Shown here: positions 44,060 to 56,545 of the stretch, piece after piece
Layout of the letters: each line of letters opens with the position of its first letter
Numbering within the stretch: the first letter of the stretch is position 1
Source of the DNA: Dasypus novemcinctus
Lineage: Eukaryota > Chordata > Mammalia > Cingulata > Dasypodidae
Assembly: GCF_030445035.2 (NCBI RefSeq)
Contig: NC_080680.1
Span: 111,130,228-111,194,227, forward strand
DNA length: 64,000 bases
Direction of reading: 5' to 3'
The notes under the pieces: generated by a model
Database searches by the model: none
What the model saw: only the letters and a program-made list of their open reading frames with translations
Told to the model about the DNA's origin: nothing
Made by a program: the position numbers and the translations under genes

Positions 44060-45840
44060 ACTCTTCTCTCCTCTGTTCCTTCCAAATTACTGCAACATGA
44101 AAATAATGGTATAGTCATGGGCTGAGGGACAAATCTTGGGAAACAGCCTGTGTGGTGCAGTCGTGCTGTGCCAGCATTTCCCTCGTGCCCATGCTGGAGA
44201 TGGGAGCAGCCCTGGGGCACAGTTTTGGGGAGCAGTTTTGGGAAGCTAAGGGAAAGTACCCAGAGGGGCAGGGTTTCTCTTTGCTGTCACACTCCTTCCC
44301 AGCCCCAATACTCTTTATCCTATAACACAGACTGTTTAGGGAAAATGGAAGTACATTTTCCCAGTCTCCATCCAGTGAGCAAGAGGGACCGTTTTCACTC
44401 CCACCTCCAACTTTTGCCCAGTGAAACTGATACAAATGCAGATCTGGGCAGTGAACCTGAGTCAATGAGAAGCTCCAACTCAGAGTGAGGTTAAGGTTGC
44501 ATGGGCTGCAGGAAGGGAGTGTTCTGGTAAGACATTTAAAAATAGAATCATTTTGTTTTCAGAGTGCTCCTCACTCTGTATCTACCCACTGTGCCCCCAC
44601 TCTCTATGTTCTGTGCCATTTTCTCTGACCTGGCTCCCATCTGACTAAGGTATTAGCCAAGGATAGCTTTAAGAGTTGCAAATTCAGTATACAAAGGCCA
44701 GGCCTGTGTTTTAAATGAATAAAGTGGGCTATGTAGAGAGACAAAAGGGAATGGTGGGGACTGTGACCAACTAAGGGCCTACCTACCATCTAAACGTCTT
44801 CTCTATCCCAGCCCTTTGCAGCCATGTAGGAATATGTGTGTGTGTGTCCAGCTCTTCTGATATTTCTCAAGGAAAACAGAAAAAAACCTTTCCTCTTTTT
44901 GTAAAATCTCCCCAAGAAAATGGTGAATTTTCTTCATGAATCTGTTTAAAATAACACTGTGTATTCACGGGCTATAGTTTGGCCTTCCCAATCTCTGGTT
45001 TAATGGATCGACTGGGATGTGTTCAGATTTCACAAACCAAGTTGAAGCTTTATAACTTTCTTGCAGAGCCACACACTTTCACTACCTGGCTGTTCTGTTT
45101 AGTGATGGGTTAAGGGGGAAGAAATGTGGCTCCAGCTTCTCTAAAAGGTGTCAGTTGTTAAGAAGGGAAGAGGTGAGAGCCACCCCCCCCCCCGCCCCCC
45201 GCCGTGTTCCCTTGGTGGAGCTGTAGGTTTCAGGACAAGCCACAACAAGCTGCTTGCTGGGCCTTTTAGTGGACAGTAGGACAGTAGCACAGTAGGGGTA
45301 CTTCCCTCAGAACTCAGGGTGGCAGTAGTCCCGACAGCTTCTCCCATTGGGATGGCTTACCGGGAGCAGGGTCGGCTCCATTTACTGCAGGTGTGAGGCA
45401 CGAGATGGGAGCCAAAGCCTGTTGCTCCCAGATGTCAGACCCCCTGCCTGCGGTGTTTCTGCCCTTGGGACCTCCTGAATCTCCTCCTCCACTCTCTGGA
45501 CCCCCTTCCTGGACATCTGGTTTTATTTGAAGTTACAGCTAATGTTTCCCCTGAGCACTCTAACTTGAGCTAACGCCCTTTCTGCCACCATCTGAAGCAA
45601 CTTACAAAGATGAGCTTGAACTTAATGGATTTGTCTCCAGCAATATGAAGAACTTCTTCCCCTTTTATTTTCCATAATTATATGCATCATTTCCATAGCA
45701 CATAGGGAAGCCTGTCAAATAATACTGCTTTTAAAACATAATATTAGAATTACAACGTAAAAGATCGACTAGACCCGATCAAATACAACATTGTCCAAAT
45801 CACGAGACTCTCCCATGGAAATAAAATACTAACAGCCAAG
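44060..45840. other. No recognisable gene or repeat
   Basis: Includes an impure C-tract at 45183-45199. Overlapping frames of 112 and 116 codons at 44115-44488 on opposite strands have no supporting features. Confidence 0.4.
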
Positions 45841-45866
45841 CCTTTTTAGAAGACTGGGTCTGTGCT

Positions 45867-46178
45867 TTGGCTTCCTGGGCTTCAAGGCAAACATCTTCCA
45901 GGAGGTGTTTTTGCTTCTGTGCCTGTGCCTCTCAGGTCCTTCGAGAAAAGGAGAGCCGCCCTGCCCCAGTCAACACCGAGGGAGCCAGACAGGAGTCAAA
46001 TGCGGGCAGACGGCCAGTTGTAAGCAGGGGTGTGAGAGGACTCGGGACCCTCAGACGCCCTGAGGTCAGAACCAGCAAACCAGAGGAGGTGCCAGGTGCA
46101 AGTACCAAGAAACCCAAGGGAAAAAGACTTAATCTCACAATTGGCAAGATCAGAGTACAACGAGGCAGAGTACATTAG
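45867..46178 (+). other. Weak exon-like open segment
   Basis: A 103-codon frame in which the second half is basic and charged (for example TKKPKGKRLNLTIGKIRVQ). A pyrimidine-rich acceptor-like GTGCCTCTCAG precedes GTCCTTCGAG at about 45935, and CpGs are locally more frequent than in the flanks. There is no matching family and no strong donor. I list it only as a place to check for a conserved exon. Confidence 0.15.
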
Positions 46179-46184
46179 AGGAAG

Positions 46185-47340
46185 AGTCTAGCAATCTCTC
46201 AGGTCCTCCTCTGAACATTTCACAATTTTGAGGTACGAATTCTGTTATTATTAGAGCTACAGGTAAAACTTCAAGCCTCGGGAAGAGGAGGCTCTTCTGA
46301 GAATCTGGACGCTTCGGATTTTAACATACCAGTAACCCATTCTACCTTGACAGAAACCTGAGGTTTAGGTGGACAATGGTTATTTGTTTGCGTATCAGTC
46401 AGATTGGGCATTCTCTTTGGGCTTTAATCTCAATAACTGAGATTTTCTTCAGGGGTTGAAAGGTCTCTAGGAAGTCATTACCCTTTTGTCTTTTCTTTTT
46501 ACACCGTGTCAAAATTACAGCCAATCCTGGGGACTTTTCTAGATGTTACCTTTTGAACCTCTAAGAAGGTGGTGAACTGGATACAATGAGTTATAGGTAA
46601 CAAAATATTTTATAAATATTTCAAAATTACAGTATCTCAGAATGAAGTTTACCTGAATTATTTTTAATACCTGAGGCTTTATCAAACAATATCATTTTAG
46701 GCTTATCATTATGATTGAACATCAGTCAAATCAAAACAAGGTAAGATAGAATTTGAACAGCAATTAACTAACCATAGGATTCCCCTTCATCAGAAAGGGG
46801 AAACCAGGAGCCAGATTTAGATTAGAGTTTAAAGGTCATGTGAGAAGAGATTATACAGGAAATTTCTAGACAGGGATGTGTCTGGATGTGAAATGTTTGG
46901 TTTAGTTTGGGTGCTGCCCTTGCAAGCAGACAAGGTAAATAGATAATGTGGCTATGACAAAGTAGACAAGTCTGAGGGTATAGGTTAAGGGAAGGGATGG
47001 CCTTCTAAGTTTCTAAATTTGAGTTAATGCCCATAAAACTTAATCTTTGCATTTGAAGCAAAAATAATGGAAAGGACTTAGCATAGTTAGAAGCATACAA
47101 AGAAAAGAGTTGCTGGAGTATCTGTTTAAGAAAAGAAATGGCACATTTGGCATCTGGATCTAACAAGGCTTTTGAGACATTTGTTACAGTTCAACTTGTA
47201 TAGCAACTGAGCTAATAAAAATATGGAGAACACCAAACATATCTAATTATTTTATGTTTCCTTTTGTAAGGTGAGGGAATAAATCTTTATATCCAGTGGC
47301 TATTTAGGAAACCACAAAGTTAGTTTCTGTGTCAAAGATC
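46185..47340. other. No recognisable gene or repeat
   Basis: AT-rich sequence without a frame or repeat that I can name. Confidence 0.4.
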
Positions 47341-47356
47341 CCTTAACATTAGTTTT

Positions 47357-47562
47357 TCTTTTTTAGGTACCAGTCCCAGGGATTGAACAGGAACTCATAT
47401 ATGGGAAGCTGGTGCTTAACCACTGAGCCACATCGGCTCCCCTGAGATGGTTTTTTCATTTGTTTGCTTGTGGTTTGTTTTTTTAGGAGGCACAGGGGAC
47501 CAAATCCTAGACCTCCCATGTGGGAAGCAGGTGTTCAACTGCTTGAGCCTCACCTACTCCCC
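47357..47562 (-). mobile_element. Dimeric tRNA-Ala-like SINE
   Basis: Two reversed monomers joined by TTTTTTCATTTGTTTGCTTGTGG. The flanks AACATTAGTTTT (47345-47356) and AACCTTAGTTTT (47563-47574) differ at one base and enclose both monomers. Confidence 0.9.
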
Positions 47563-47574
47563 AACCTTAGTTTT

Positions 47575-48820
47575 GTTGTTCTACATTTAGAGATATAATT
47601 TGGAAAGGCAAAACTAAGAAGCATGGCAGATTTCAACACCATTGGATCCAGAATAAATGCACATGAAAAATACCAGTTTTGAAAGAAGGAAAAAGGTTCT
47701 GGGTGTCCAGTCAAAGTTGACACAAACCAAAACACATAAACAATGTCTATCAATAGGAGGAAAAACACCAAAAACCTTTTTACTCTACATCCTCAAATGC
47801 AAGGAATGCTCAGACTTCTCAGACAAACAACCAAAAATGCAATGGGAATGGGGATTCCAGATTTCCTATCAGCTGCCACTTGGAAGAAATCACTTAACAA
47901 TCAGGCCATAAAATTAAAACTCAGATTCCACTACATCTGCCACCAAAGTGAATTCAATTGAAAGTATTCAACCAGAACCAATGCCAGAACCACAAATGGG
48001 CTTGACCAAAAATCTAATTTAGCATGCCAGAGCCAGAAAGATCTATGGGTCCACATACAGGCAAGATGCACTTTAGTATACACATTCCTTAGTGGTCTAT
48101 ATCTCAGTGGAGCCTCCAGGAGTAACTGTCAGACAACAATTCAGAGTAATAGAGTAAAATATTAGCACACTATTTTCTTGAACACAAGGGAAAACAATAA
48201 TAGATTGATTTCATCTGAAAAAAAAAAGACAAAAATAGGATTTAAATATGAGAAAGAGAAGGAAAAAAGGTCACTTTGGAACAACAAATTTTGTTCTCCA
48301 TGCCTTGGGTAAAATGCTAATTAGCTGGCAGCCAGCAGAATATTATTGTGCCCTTGGGTAGCTGAATGGGTCATGAAAAAAAGCAATTTTGATTGTTTAT
48401 GGATTCTCCAGAAGACTTTGGGGATTTGGCTTAGATGTATACAAAACAAGCAATCTCTGTATTATGTCCTTCTTCCATGTGTCTTTTGTCAGCACTCCTA
48501 TCTCTCAGTTAAGATTGGGTCTGTCCCATTTTCTTATTGGAACCGTTCACTGGTAATCAAAATATAAATTAAAGGAAGCCAAGGCAACCTAGATTTCAAA
48601 TGAAATTGCAAAGATTCACCCACTAAAGTAGGTGGCAGGAGGTCTTGATTAAACATGCTTTCTCACATCAAGAGACTGCCCCAGTGTTTTAAAATTTGGG
48701 GTCTCAGCTAGAGATATGACCTACCATAGCACTCAATACTTCACTTTGTTCTCACAGTTGGTAATCCTGCCATCCTGTTGCCTTTTTTCATCAAGGTGTG
48801 TCTTTGATGGGTGGTTTTAG
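47575..48820. other. No recognisable gene or repeat
   Basis: Short frames of up to 84 codons only. Confidence 0.4.
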
Positions 48821-48825
48821 GATGA

Positions 48826-49572
48826 TGTCTTAGTTTGCCAGGGTTGCTATAACAAATACTACAGACTGGTTTAAACAACAGGAATTTAGGAGGTTACAAG
48901 TCCAAAATCAAGTTGTTGGCAAGATCAGTGCTTTCTCTGAAACCTGTAGCATTCTGGTGGTGGCTTGCTGGCAATCCTCTGTCATATGGTCAACTGTCTC
49001 CTCCTCACTCCTTCTACCATGTCAAAATTTCTTTGCTTATGAGGACTCTAGTCATATTGAATTAAAGCCCATGCTAATTCAGTTTGGTCTCATCTTAATA
49101 GGATCTTTTTTTTAAATTTTTTAAAGATTTATTTATTTATTTAACTCCCCCCCTCCCCCGGTTGTCTTTTTTTCTGTGTCTATTTGCTTCGTCTTATTTC
49201 TTTGTCCACTTCTGTTGCCATCAGCGGGACAGGAAGTGTGGGCAGCGCCATTCCTGGGCAGGCTGCACTTTCTTTTCACGCTGGGCGGCTCTCCTCACGG
49301 GCGCACTCCTTGTGCGTGGGGCTCCCCTACACGGGGGACACCCTTGTGTGGGACAGCACTCCTCATGCGCATCAGCACTGCGCATGGGCCAGTTCCATAC
49401 GGGTCAAGGAGGCCCGGGGTTTGAACCGCGGACCTCCCATGTGGTAGACGGATGCCCTAACCACTGGGCCAAGTCCGTTTCCCTTAATAGGATTTTTGAA
49501 AATCCTATTTACAATTGCGTACATATCCAAAGGACCAGGGATTAGGATTTGGACATGATTCAATCCATAACA
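48826..49572 (-). mobile_element. MLT1-type MaLR LTR split by a SINE
   Basis: TGTCTTAGTTTGCCAGGGTTGCTATAAC at the left and ACATGATTCAATCCATAACA at the right, with the SINE at 49105-49482 inside. GATGA (48821-48825) and GATGC (49573-49577) may be the original duplication. It is close in sequence to the copy at 51530, so both may be from one xenarthran MaLR subfamily. Confidence 0.82.
49105..49482 (-). mobile_element. DAS long SINE nested in the MLT1 LTR
   Basis: Reversed element with tail AAAGATTTATTTATTTATTTAACTCC and head CACTGGGCCAAGTCCG. CTTAATAGGAT is duplicated at 49094-49104 and 49483-49493. Compared with the other copies it lacks part of the middle around the 'AGAAACACAGATTCC' segment. 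Frames of 82-127 codons are SINE readthrough. Confidence 0.93.
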
Positions 49573-49579
49573 GATGCCC

Positions 49580-50865
49580 AACTGTCCCAGTTTTCCCAGG
49601 ACTTACCATTTTTAGCCTTAAAGTCCCACGCCCCAGGATTGTCACTCAGCTACTTCTCCCCATGGATAGTAAGAATTAAGACCACACTGCAAGGATATAG
49701 AATCTGAGAATGTTCTACCTAGAAGAGGTTTCTGGAAGCATCTTGCCTTTTCTATCAAAGTCTTCCAGGAATTTTTTCCATTAGAAATTAAGTATTGCTG
49801 GGTTATAACAAGAACAGTTAAGATAACCAGGCTTTTGACTGAACAGCACTAGAAGAATATAATAAATACGCAAATGTTTTCCCTTCTACTCACCTTTGAA
49901 GATTAATTCTACAAAGTACTGTTTCCCCTTCCTCAAAACTTGATTTAATGTCAGATCTTTTCCCTGCCCCAGCCAGGGCACATTGAAGACTGGGGGTGGG
50001 GGTGGGGGCTGTAACAGGAGAAGGAAGCCTGGTCCTTCTTTTCTCTTTCCAGTGTGGCATGTCTTCCTCTTCCTTGTCTGTTGAGGGCTTTTTGGCCTTT
50101 CCAACGCTAAGCCCAACAAGGAGAGAGAATTAGAGGATAAGACCTAGCCTTCCTCTGTGGGGGCAGTAATCATCATATGCTTAAGCCCTCTGGTAGGCAG
50201 AGACATAACTGTTAACCCTTTTCCTCTGAAGCACTTGGAAGCTTCTCTCCTGGACCTTACCTGCAATTTCTTTGGTATGGACAACATGGGGGATGCCTTT
50301 CCTTCAAAGGAAACTTCAGTCCCGGTTCTCAAGTAGTTCATGCCTCACACAGAATCCCATTTTTCAATCACCTTGCCCTTCCAGGATGCTTTCTTGGGCA
50401 GTAGGCTCCCTGCAGCTCTTCTGCAAGGTCAAACACCTGCAGTTGCTCACAAGTCCTGTGACCCATCATCTCAGAGGAATTCAGTTCCTCCCAGTAGGCA
50501 GAGGAGGTTTCCTTCACTCTTCCACCGAACCCTCTGCATGTGTCAGACCACCATCCACTGAGTCCCTAACTCCAGACAACATACATTGATTCCTGTGAAG
50601 CCTTATCTTCCTAGGCTTGGTGTGAGGGGACAGGCAACTCCTAACCTTCACGGAGTTGGGAGAAGGGAATACGACTTTCTTTGAATAAATCCTCCTCATA
50701 AATTCTCCTCTCCCTATTTCCACTCTCTCAACCTTTCTATAACCTCAAGACTGGTGAGGCATCCTGGATGAGGGCTCCAAGAATTGTGAAACCAGTTCAT
50801 CATCCTTTGTAAATTCTACACAGTGTGGTCTGGCAGCTCACTTTGAAATTTCACATCCTGTTAGG
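49580..50865. other. No recognisable gene or repeat
   Basis: Frames up to 105 codons (50272-50589) on plus without homology that I recognise. A short G-run tract at about 49990-50008. Confidence 0.4.
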
Positions 50866-50869
50866 TCAG

Positions 50870-51075
50870 CATTTGCTGTGTGCCAGGCATTGATCTAAGT
50901 ATTCTATACATATTTAGCTCATTTACTCTTCAAAACAGGCTTATGAGGTCAATACCATCACCATCTCATTTTACAGATGAGGAAAGTGAAACCCCAAGAG
51001 GCCATTAATCAGATCCCACAGGTGGAGAGCAGCAGTGCCAGGACCCACACTTTAAACCAGTAGACAACCTTCAGG
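50870..51075. repeat. MIR SINE
   Basis: TTGCTGTGTGCCAGGCATTGATCTAAG, CATCTCATTTTACAGATGAGGAAAGTGAAACCCC and GTGGAGAGCAGCAGTGCCAGGACCC cover a nearly complete MIR in reverse orientation. Confidence 0.9.
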
Positions 51076-51529
51076 ATGCTGGTCAGAATTTGCATTTTCT
51101 GTTTTGACACTTGAGAAATGGCAACTATATTTTAAGTAAAGTATAAATACTTTGGGGCACAGTTGGTGTCTTAGCTATCTTGCCGTCTTATCACTCGTAT
51201 GGGAAATGCTTTTGTACATTTTGATCCCTGCATGGTTTTGGGGTAATGGTACTTCTTATAGCATCCATACACTAAGGAAAAAGGAGATCTCTGAGTGCTC
51301 CCAGAAAAATTAGACAATAGGTCGTCTCAGATCTCATCGAAAAGGGATACAGAGTAAAGACATTTAACTGGAGGCCTACAGAAGTTCATCTACCTTTTCT
51401 GCAGGCTCTTCCTTTAACTTCAACATGCCTGGGGCATGTTTATAAGATATCTGTGCCCTGAAGCCTGGAATTTCCTTGCACTCATCACAGACTGTAAAAT
51501 TATCTTCTTAAGATGTTTTTAAATTACTG

Positions 51530-51939
51530 TCTTAGTTTGCCAGGGTTGCTATGACAAATCCCACAGACTTGTTGGCTTAAACAACAGGAACTTTTTTGTC
51601 TCACAGTGTTGGAGGCTAGAAGTCCAAAATTAAAGCATCGATGGGCAGGCCATGCCTTCTGTCTGTCATGTTCTGGGGTGGCTGGCTGGCATTCAGTCTC
51701 CACCCCCAACATACGGCCATCTGTCTCCTTCAGTCTCTTCCTGTGGCTTCTGCTTCTGTGTCCAAATTTCCTTTGCTTTTAATGACTCCAGTCCTACCAG
51801 ATTAGGCCTATTCTGATTCAGTTTGGCCTCAGCTTAATAGAATCTCTGAATGTCCTATTTACAAATGAATTCACACCCATAGGATGCATGGTTAGGGCTT
51901 GAGCCTGTCTTTACGGGGAACAAGATTCAATGCCCAAAA
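51530..51939 (-). mobile_element. MLT1-type MaLR LTR
   Basis: CTGTCTTAGTTTGCCAGGGTTGCTATGAC opens it and GAACAAGATTCAATGCCCA closes it. Close to the copy at 48826. Confidence 0.8.
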
Positions 51940-52489
51940 ATTACAAAAAAAATGTAAGTTCACTGTTAGCATGAAATACTACAAAGATATAAAAGGTGAA
52001 ACTTAATAATTTCCCATGACCTGTCTACACCCTCCCCTCCCCCACAATAAACAGTATTCACAGCCTAGAGTCTATCTTCACCCCTTTTTCTGTGACCACA
52101 AAAATGCTACAAATATAAATATACATATATTTGCATCTGGAAAAAGACCTTGACCAAAGGGGGAAATGGTAAATACAAATGAGTTTTTTTGGCTAAGAAA
52201 TTTCAAAGTGAGACAGAGGGTCATTCTAGAGGTTACGCATATGCTCCTCTCAGGAGGATCTCATTGACTGCTATAATAAACAGTGCCTCAAATAGCAGGG
52301 CTTCTGAGGGCTCTGGAGACATCCCGACACTATAAGCAGGGAAGACACCTCAGGAATTCAGCACCCTGCCAGTGGGCCTATCTTTGAATTTATGCTCCCC
52401 AGGTGTAACAGAGTTAGATTCACTTATAGGTTCTCTACACATGGCTCTTCAACCCCTTTTATTCGAACCTAAAATTAGCACTGTACTTG

Positions 52490-53150
52490 ATAAACATATG
52501 TCCCAGAGACTTAAATCTTTGGTTCATCCATATGATTTCTCCTGAATCTCAGCAGAGTTGCAATACCTACTCTCCAGTTCACTGGACTCACCCAGGACAA
52601 GGAAGAGAAAGTGTCTGCAACTGCAAGCCAGATTGTTCCATTCATCTGCCCATGGAAATTAAGTTTCCTCTCAGTTAGAAGCAGAGTGGACATCACCATC
52701 CCCAAATCCTCAAGACTGGGGAATGAACAATAGACAAAAGTAGACTTCTTATTATTCTACTACAGACTTATTATTATTCTAGCAGTGGAAGAACTCTTAT
52801 CATTGATATAAAGGGAGTGGCCACCAGAGGTTCTGAGGGGTGGGAGAGGGAAGACTAGGCATAATTTGGGGGCATTTTAGGTTATTGGTGTTGTCCTGCA
52901 TGACACTGCAGTGATGGATACAGGCCATTGTTTATTTTGTCATAACCTACAAAATTGTGTGTGACAGAGTGTAAACTATAATGTAAACTGCAGTCCATGG
53001 CTAGTAGCAATGCTTCAATATGTGTTCATCAATTGTATCAAATGTACCAAACTAATGAAGGATGTTGTTAATGTGGGAAAGTGTGGGAGGGGGGAGGAGT
53101 GGGGCATATGGGTCCCTTACATTAAAAAGAAAATGGATAAATAAATACAC
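52490..53150 (+). mobile_element. L1 3' UTR and 3' end, older copy
   Basis: It shares AGTTGCAATACCTACTCTCCAGTTCACTGGAC, GAGTGGACATCACCATCC and GTAAACTATAATGTAAACTGCAGTCCATGG with the copy at 26080-26740, but is more diverged. It ends in an A-rich tail with ATAAATAAATAC. Confidence 0.75.
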
Positions 53151-53779
53151 ATACATAGATGCATGTTTTGTTTTTAATGGAATTATACTCATTATCTTGC
53201 ATCTTGCTTTTCCTTTTTTCATTAGTAGATCATAGACATCCCCTGCCTAATCTTGTTAATTCCAAAACTTTGGTTTGTTTTCCCCAAGACAGAACAATAG
53301 CAGTGGGTACTCAGGGCATGATTTAGAGACATGGATATAGAGGAGACATTGTCTGGTGACCCAAAGCAGCCATTATTTGTCTAGCTGTGAAAGGCTGCTG
53401 GCTTCATTCATAGAGTATAGGTGACCGCACACAACCGAATGAAAGAAAAGAGAAAAAGTGAATGAATGTTCCTTAGCTGGAGTGGATGACCGATGGAATT
53501 CAGTGGCCAGTCGGTTTAATTTCAGCTTTCAGGTTTCCCTCAGCTAATATGCATTACAGTCACCTCCCCTCTGGTCAAAATTAGTAAGCTTTGGATATTT
53601 GGATTGTGTCTGCGATTATGTATCTGAAATAATTGAGGGGAAAAACAAATAGCAATGCATTCTCTGCATCTTGGAGGATATTTCTCATCATATGGTTTAT
53701 ATGTGATCGAATTTGCTAAGATTCCAGTGTTACTAAAGGGTTCTTTGTCATCCTCCAACATCCAAATTGTGAGGAACAC

Positions 53780-53925
53780 TAAGTACAAATGCAGATTCCT
53801 AATTCTTCCTCAGATTCCTGAACTGAAATATCTGCAGTTAGAGATGATTTGCATGCTAAAAAAACAAAACCAAAAGCAATCCTCCCTCAGGTGATTCTAA
53901 TGTATACTAACCTATCTGAGAACTA
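53780..53925. mobile_element. MER5-like hAT fragment
   Basis: CAAATGCAGATTCCTAATTCTTCC, CTCAGATTCCTGAACTGAAATATCTG and CTCAGGTGATTCTAATGTATACTAACCTATCTGAGAACTACC follow the MER5 order. Confidence 0.7.
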
Positions 53926-53929
53926 CCTC

Positions 53930-54505
53930 CAGGCCTTCCCCCAGGCTCGGCAATTCAGCAGATTCTTTTCAAGACTCTCATCACCCTTTCCATCCCACGC
54001 GTCCCTAACATTTCCTCCCACCCCCCACGCTGCATGGTCTCGGGTCTCAACCCCTGCCAGCAAGCCCTGGTCAGCAGCCTGGGTTCCCAGAAGCACCTGC
54101 CCAAGGGGCTGCTGATATAACTGGGCCTAAGAACTACCCTTGACTCTCTTTGTTCAGACCCCGGAAATATTCGTTCTGAGTCTACTGGGACTCTAGCAGT
54201 AGTCTGTCTCCAGGAGAGGGTAGAGCAGCAGGCAGACACTTTTGTGGACACTACAGGAAAATGCCATGAAGGGTGAGGAGGGCAAGGACCAGTAAAGGCA
54301 GTGACTTTACGTTTTGCATCTTCTTATCTCAGCACAAGTGGTGAGCCACCAGTGGCTCTTTCTCTAAGGAATGAGTGAATGAGTAAAAGGTGAATGTGTG
54401 AATTCACCTTTGATTAGTTATATTAGTGCTTGATTGTTTTGGTGGCCAAAAGCAACAACAACAACAAAAAAAAGTTCTTATCCCTCAGATGATTGCCCAC
54501 TTAAA
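53930..54505. other. No recognisable gene or repeat
   Basis: Opposite-strand frames of 88 and 98 codons at 53849-54251 without supporting features. Confidence 0.4.
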
Positions 54506-54518
54506 AAAGACCGTATTT

Positions 54519-54958
54519 GGGGAAGCAGATGTGGCCCAATGGATAAGGCGTCTGCCTACCACATGGGAGGTCTGCGGTTCAAACCCCAGGCCTCCTTGAC
54601 CCGTGTGGAGCTGGTCCACGCGCAGTGCTGATGCGCGCAAGGAGTGCCGTGCCAGCAGGGGTGCCCCCACGTAGGGGAGCCCCACGCACAAGGAGTGTAA
54701 GCCCCACGTGCAAGGAGAGCACCCGGTAAGGAGAGCTGCCCAGCACAAATGAAAGTGCAGCCTGCCCAAGAATGGCGCCGTACACACGGAGAGCTGATAC
54801 AACAAGATGACACAACAAAAAGAAACACAGATTCCCGGTGCCACTGATAAGGATAGAAGCGGTCACAGAAGAACACACAGCGAATGGACACAGAAAGCAG
54901 ACAACTGGGGGGGGGAGGGGAAGGGGAGATAAATAAATAAATAAATCTTTTTTTTTTT
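54519..54958 (+). mobile_element. DAS long SINE with internal duplication
   Basis: Head GGGGAAGCAGATGTGGCCCAATGG, tail AAATAAATAAATAAATC. Flanks AAAGACCGTATTT (54506-54518) and AAAGACCATATTT (54959-54971) differ at one base. In the middle, GCCCCACG(C/T)(A/G)CAAGGAG occurs twice, lengthening this copy. The tail is followed by T rather than A, which is odd. Confidence 0.92.
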
Positions 54959-55064
54959 AAAGACCATATTTGTGTTTTAACACATATCTTTCTCAGTCAG
55001 AATGCCATATGTAACTCCTAATCATGTCTACAAGGAAAATAGGTGGCAACAGACTTATTATGGC

Positions 55065-55435
55065 TAATTTTGTGTGTCAGCTTGTCTACGCTATGGTGCA
55101 TTATTGTTTGAAGATGTTGTTATGAAGGTATTTTGTAGATGTGGCTAACATCGACAATCAATTGTCTTTTAAAAAAGAGATTACCCTCTACCATGTGTGT
55201 GGGCCTCATCCAATCAGTTGAAGGCCTTAAAAGTGAAAACTGAGGTTTCCAAAAGAAGCAGCAATTCTGCCTCAAAACTGCAGCATCAACTCCTGCCTAA
55301 GTTTCTGGTCTGCCAGCCTACCCTTTGGACTTCAAACTTGCCAGCCACACAATCACACGAGCCAAGTACTTAAAGTAAATCACACACACACACCTATATC
55401 CTATCGATTTCTCTGGAGAACCCTGACAGGTACAG
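55065..55435 (+). mobile_element. ERVL/MLT2-like LTR fragment
   Basis: GTGTGTCAGCTTGTCTACGCTATGGTGC, GGGCCTCATCCAATCAGTTGAAGGCCTTAAAAG, GCAATTCTGCCTCAAAACTGC and TCGATTTCTCTGGAGAACCCTGACAGGTACA are in the order of a familiar mammalian LTR related in outline to those at 2657 and 28359. Confidence 0.7.
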
Positions 55436-55439
55436 GATT

Positions 55440-55920
55440 CAATAGGTTTTAAAACTCTAGAGAGCAAAGCATAAAAGTCCCATGTCTTAAAGGCAGCATT
55501 AGGAAACCTCTCTGGAGCTGTGTAGGTGTCTGATTCAGGACCTCACAATCATCAAAGAGAAAAATGAAACCAAGAAAAGCCATGGTCCAAAGATGCCTTG
55601 AGCAGACAAAATACTGCTCACCACCCAAGTTCTGAGCCTCTCTGTCCCACCTCAAGGGATCTGAGCTCTTCCCAGGTTCTAATTTGATCAGACATCCCCC
55701 CAGCCAATGGATTAGTGACAAAAGGAGGAATGAAAGAAAACAGATTCTATGGAGGGAATTGGGAAATAACATTTCATTGTAAAGATGAGAGAATGAGCTG
55801 AAATATAGACATACTTTACCACTGGGATATAATAGTTTCTTCAAGGTTATAACTTGCCTGCTGAAACCATCCGCAAGTATTTTTGAAACTCAGGGATATG
55901 CAGCAGATTCTTTTTAAGAG
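55440..55920. other. No recognisable repeat; a 131-codon minus-strand frame of no known family
   Basis: A minus-strand frame at 55449-55844 has a hydrophobic composition but no conserved motif that I recognise, no CpG or splice support, and lies between two LTR fragments. I regard it as chance, though it is the longest non-repeat, non-CpG frame in the window. Confidence 0.3.
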
Positions 55921-55924
55921 GATA

Positions 55925-56545
55925 TTACGTAGCTTCCTCAACCAGGGCCACCACTCTTGTGCCTGGCAGACTCTAAGAGCCACCCAATGATCTCCGTATT
56001 CACATCCTTGATGTGATCTCTCCCCTGGGATGTGGACTGGCTAACAGAATATGGCAGAGATGATGGGCTGGCCCCTCCATGGCTGGGTTACAATCTTGAT
56101 GCCCCTCTACAATTGAGTTACAATCTCTGTCTTGCTCACAGACTCTCTGTATTGCTTTTCAGCTCTGACACTTTGACGAAATGTGTGGCCATGCTGGAGA
56201 GGCCCACATGGCACGAAACTAAAGAGAGCCTCCAGTTAAACTGCCAAGAAGGCTCTGTAGCCTTCAGTCAAGCAGTGCTCCAGGAAGTGAATTCAGCCAA
56301 CAACCTGAAAGAGCTTAGATGTGAATCCTTCTCCAGCTGGGCTTTCAGATTAGATCGCAGCCCCAACTGGCAACTTGATTGTGGTCTTGTGAGTGACCCT
56401 AAAGAAGAGGATTCAGCTAAGTCATGCTGGGATTCTCAACCCACAGAAACTGTGAGATAATACTGTGTTGTTTTAAGCCTCTGTTGTTGTGGCTACCATT
56501 ACAAAGTTGTAATTTGTCATATAGTAATAGATAACTAATACAATC
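55925..56545 (+). mobile_element. MaLR-like LTR containing a 142-codon chance frame
   Basis: GGAGAGGCCCACATGGCACGAAACTAAAG, GATTAGATCGCAGCCCCAACTGGCAACTTGATTG, CCCACAGAAACTGTGAGATAATA and TAGTAATAGATAACTAATACA form a familiar MaLR-class LTR 3' portion. The 142-codon plus frame (56032-56460) lies entirely inside it. Confidence 0.8.

Noticed and set aside
56032..56460. 142-codon plus-strand frame
   Set aside because: Entirely inside a MaLR-like LTR ending in the standard CTGTGAGATAATA...AACTAATACA sequence.
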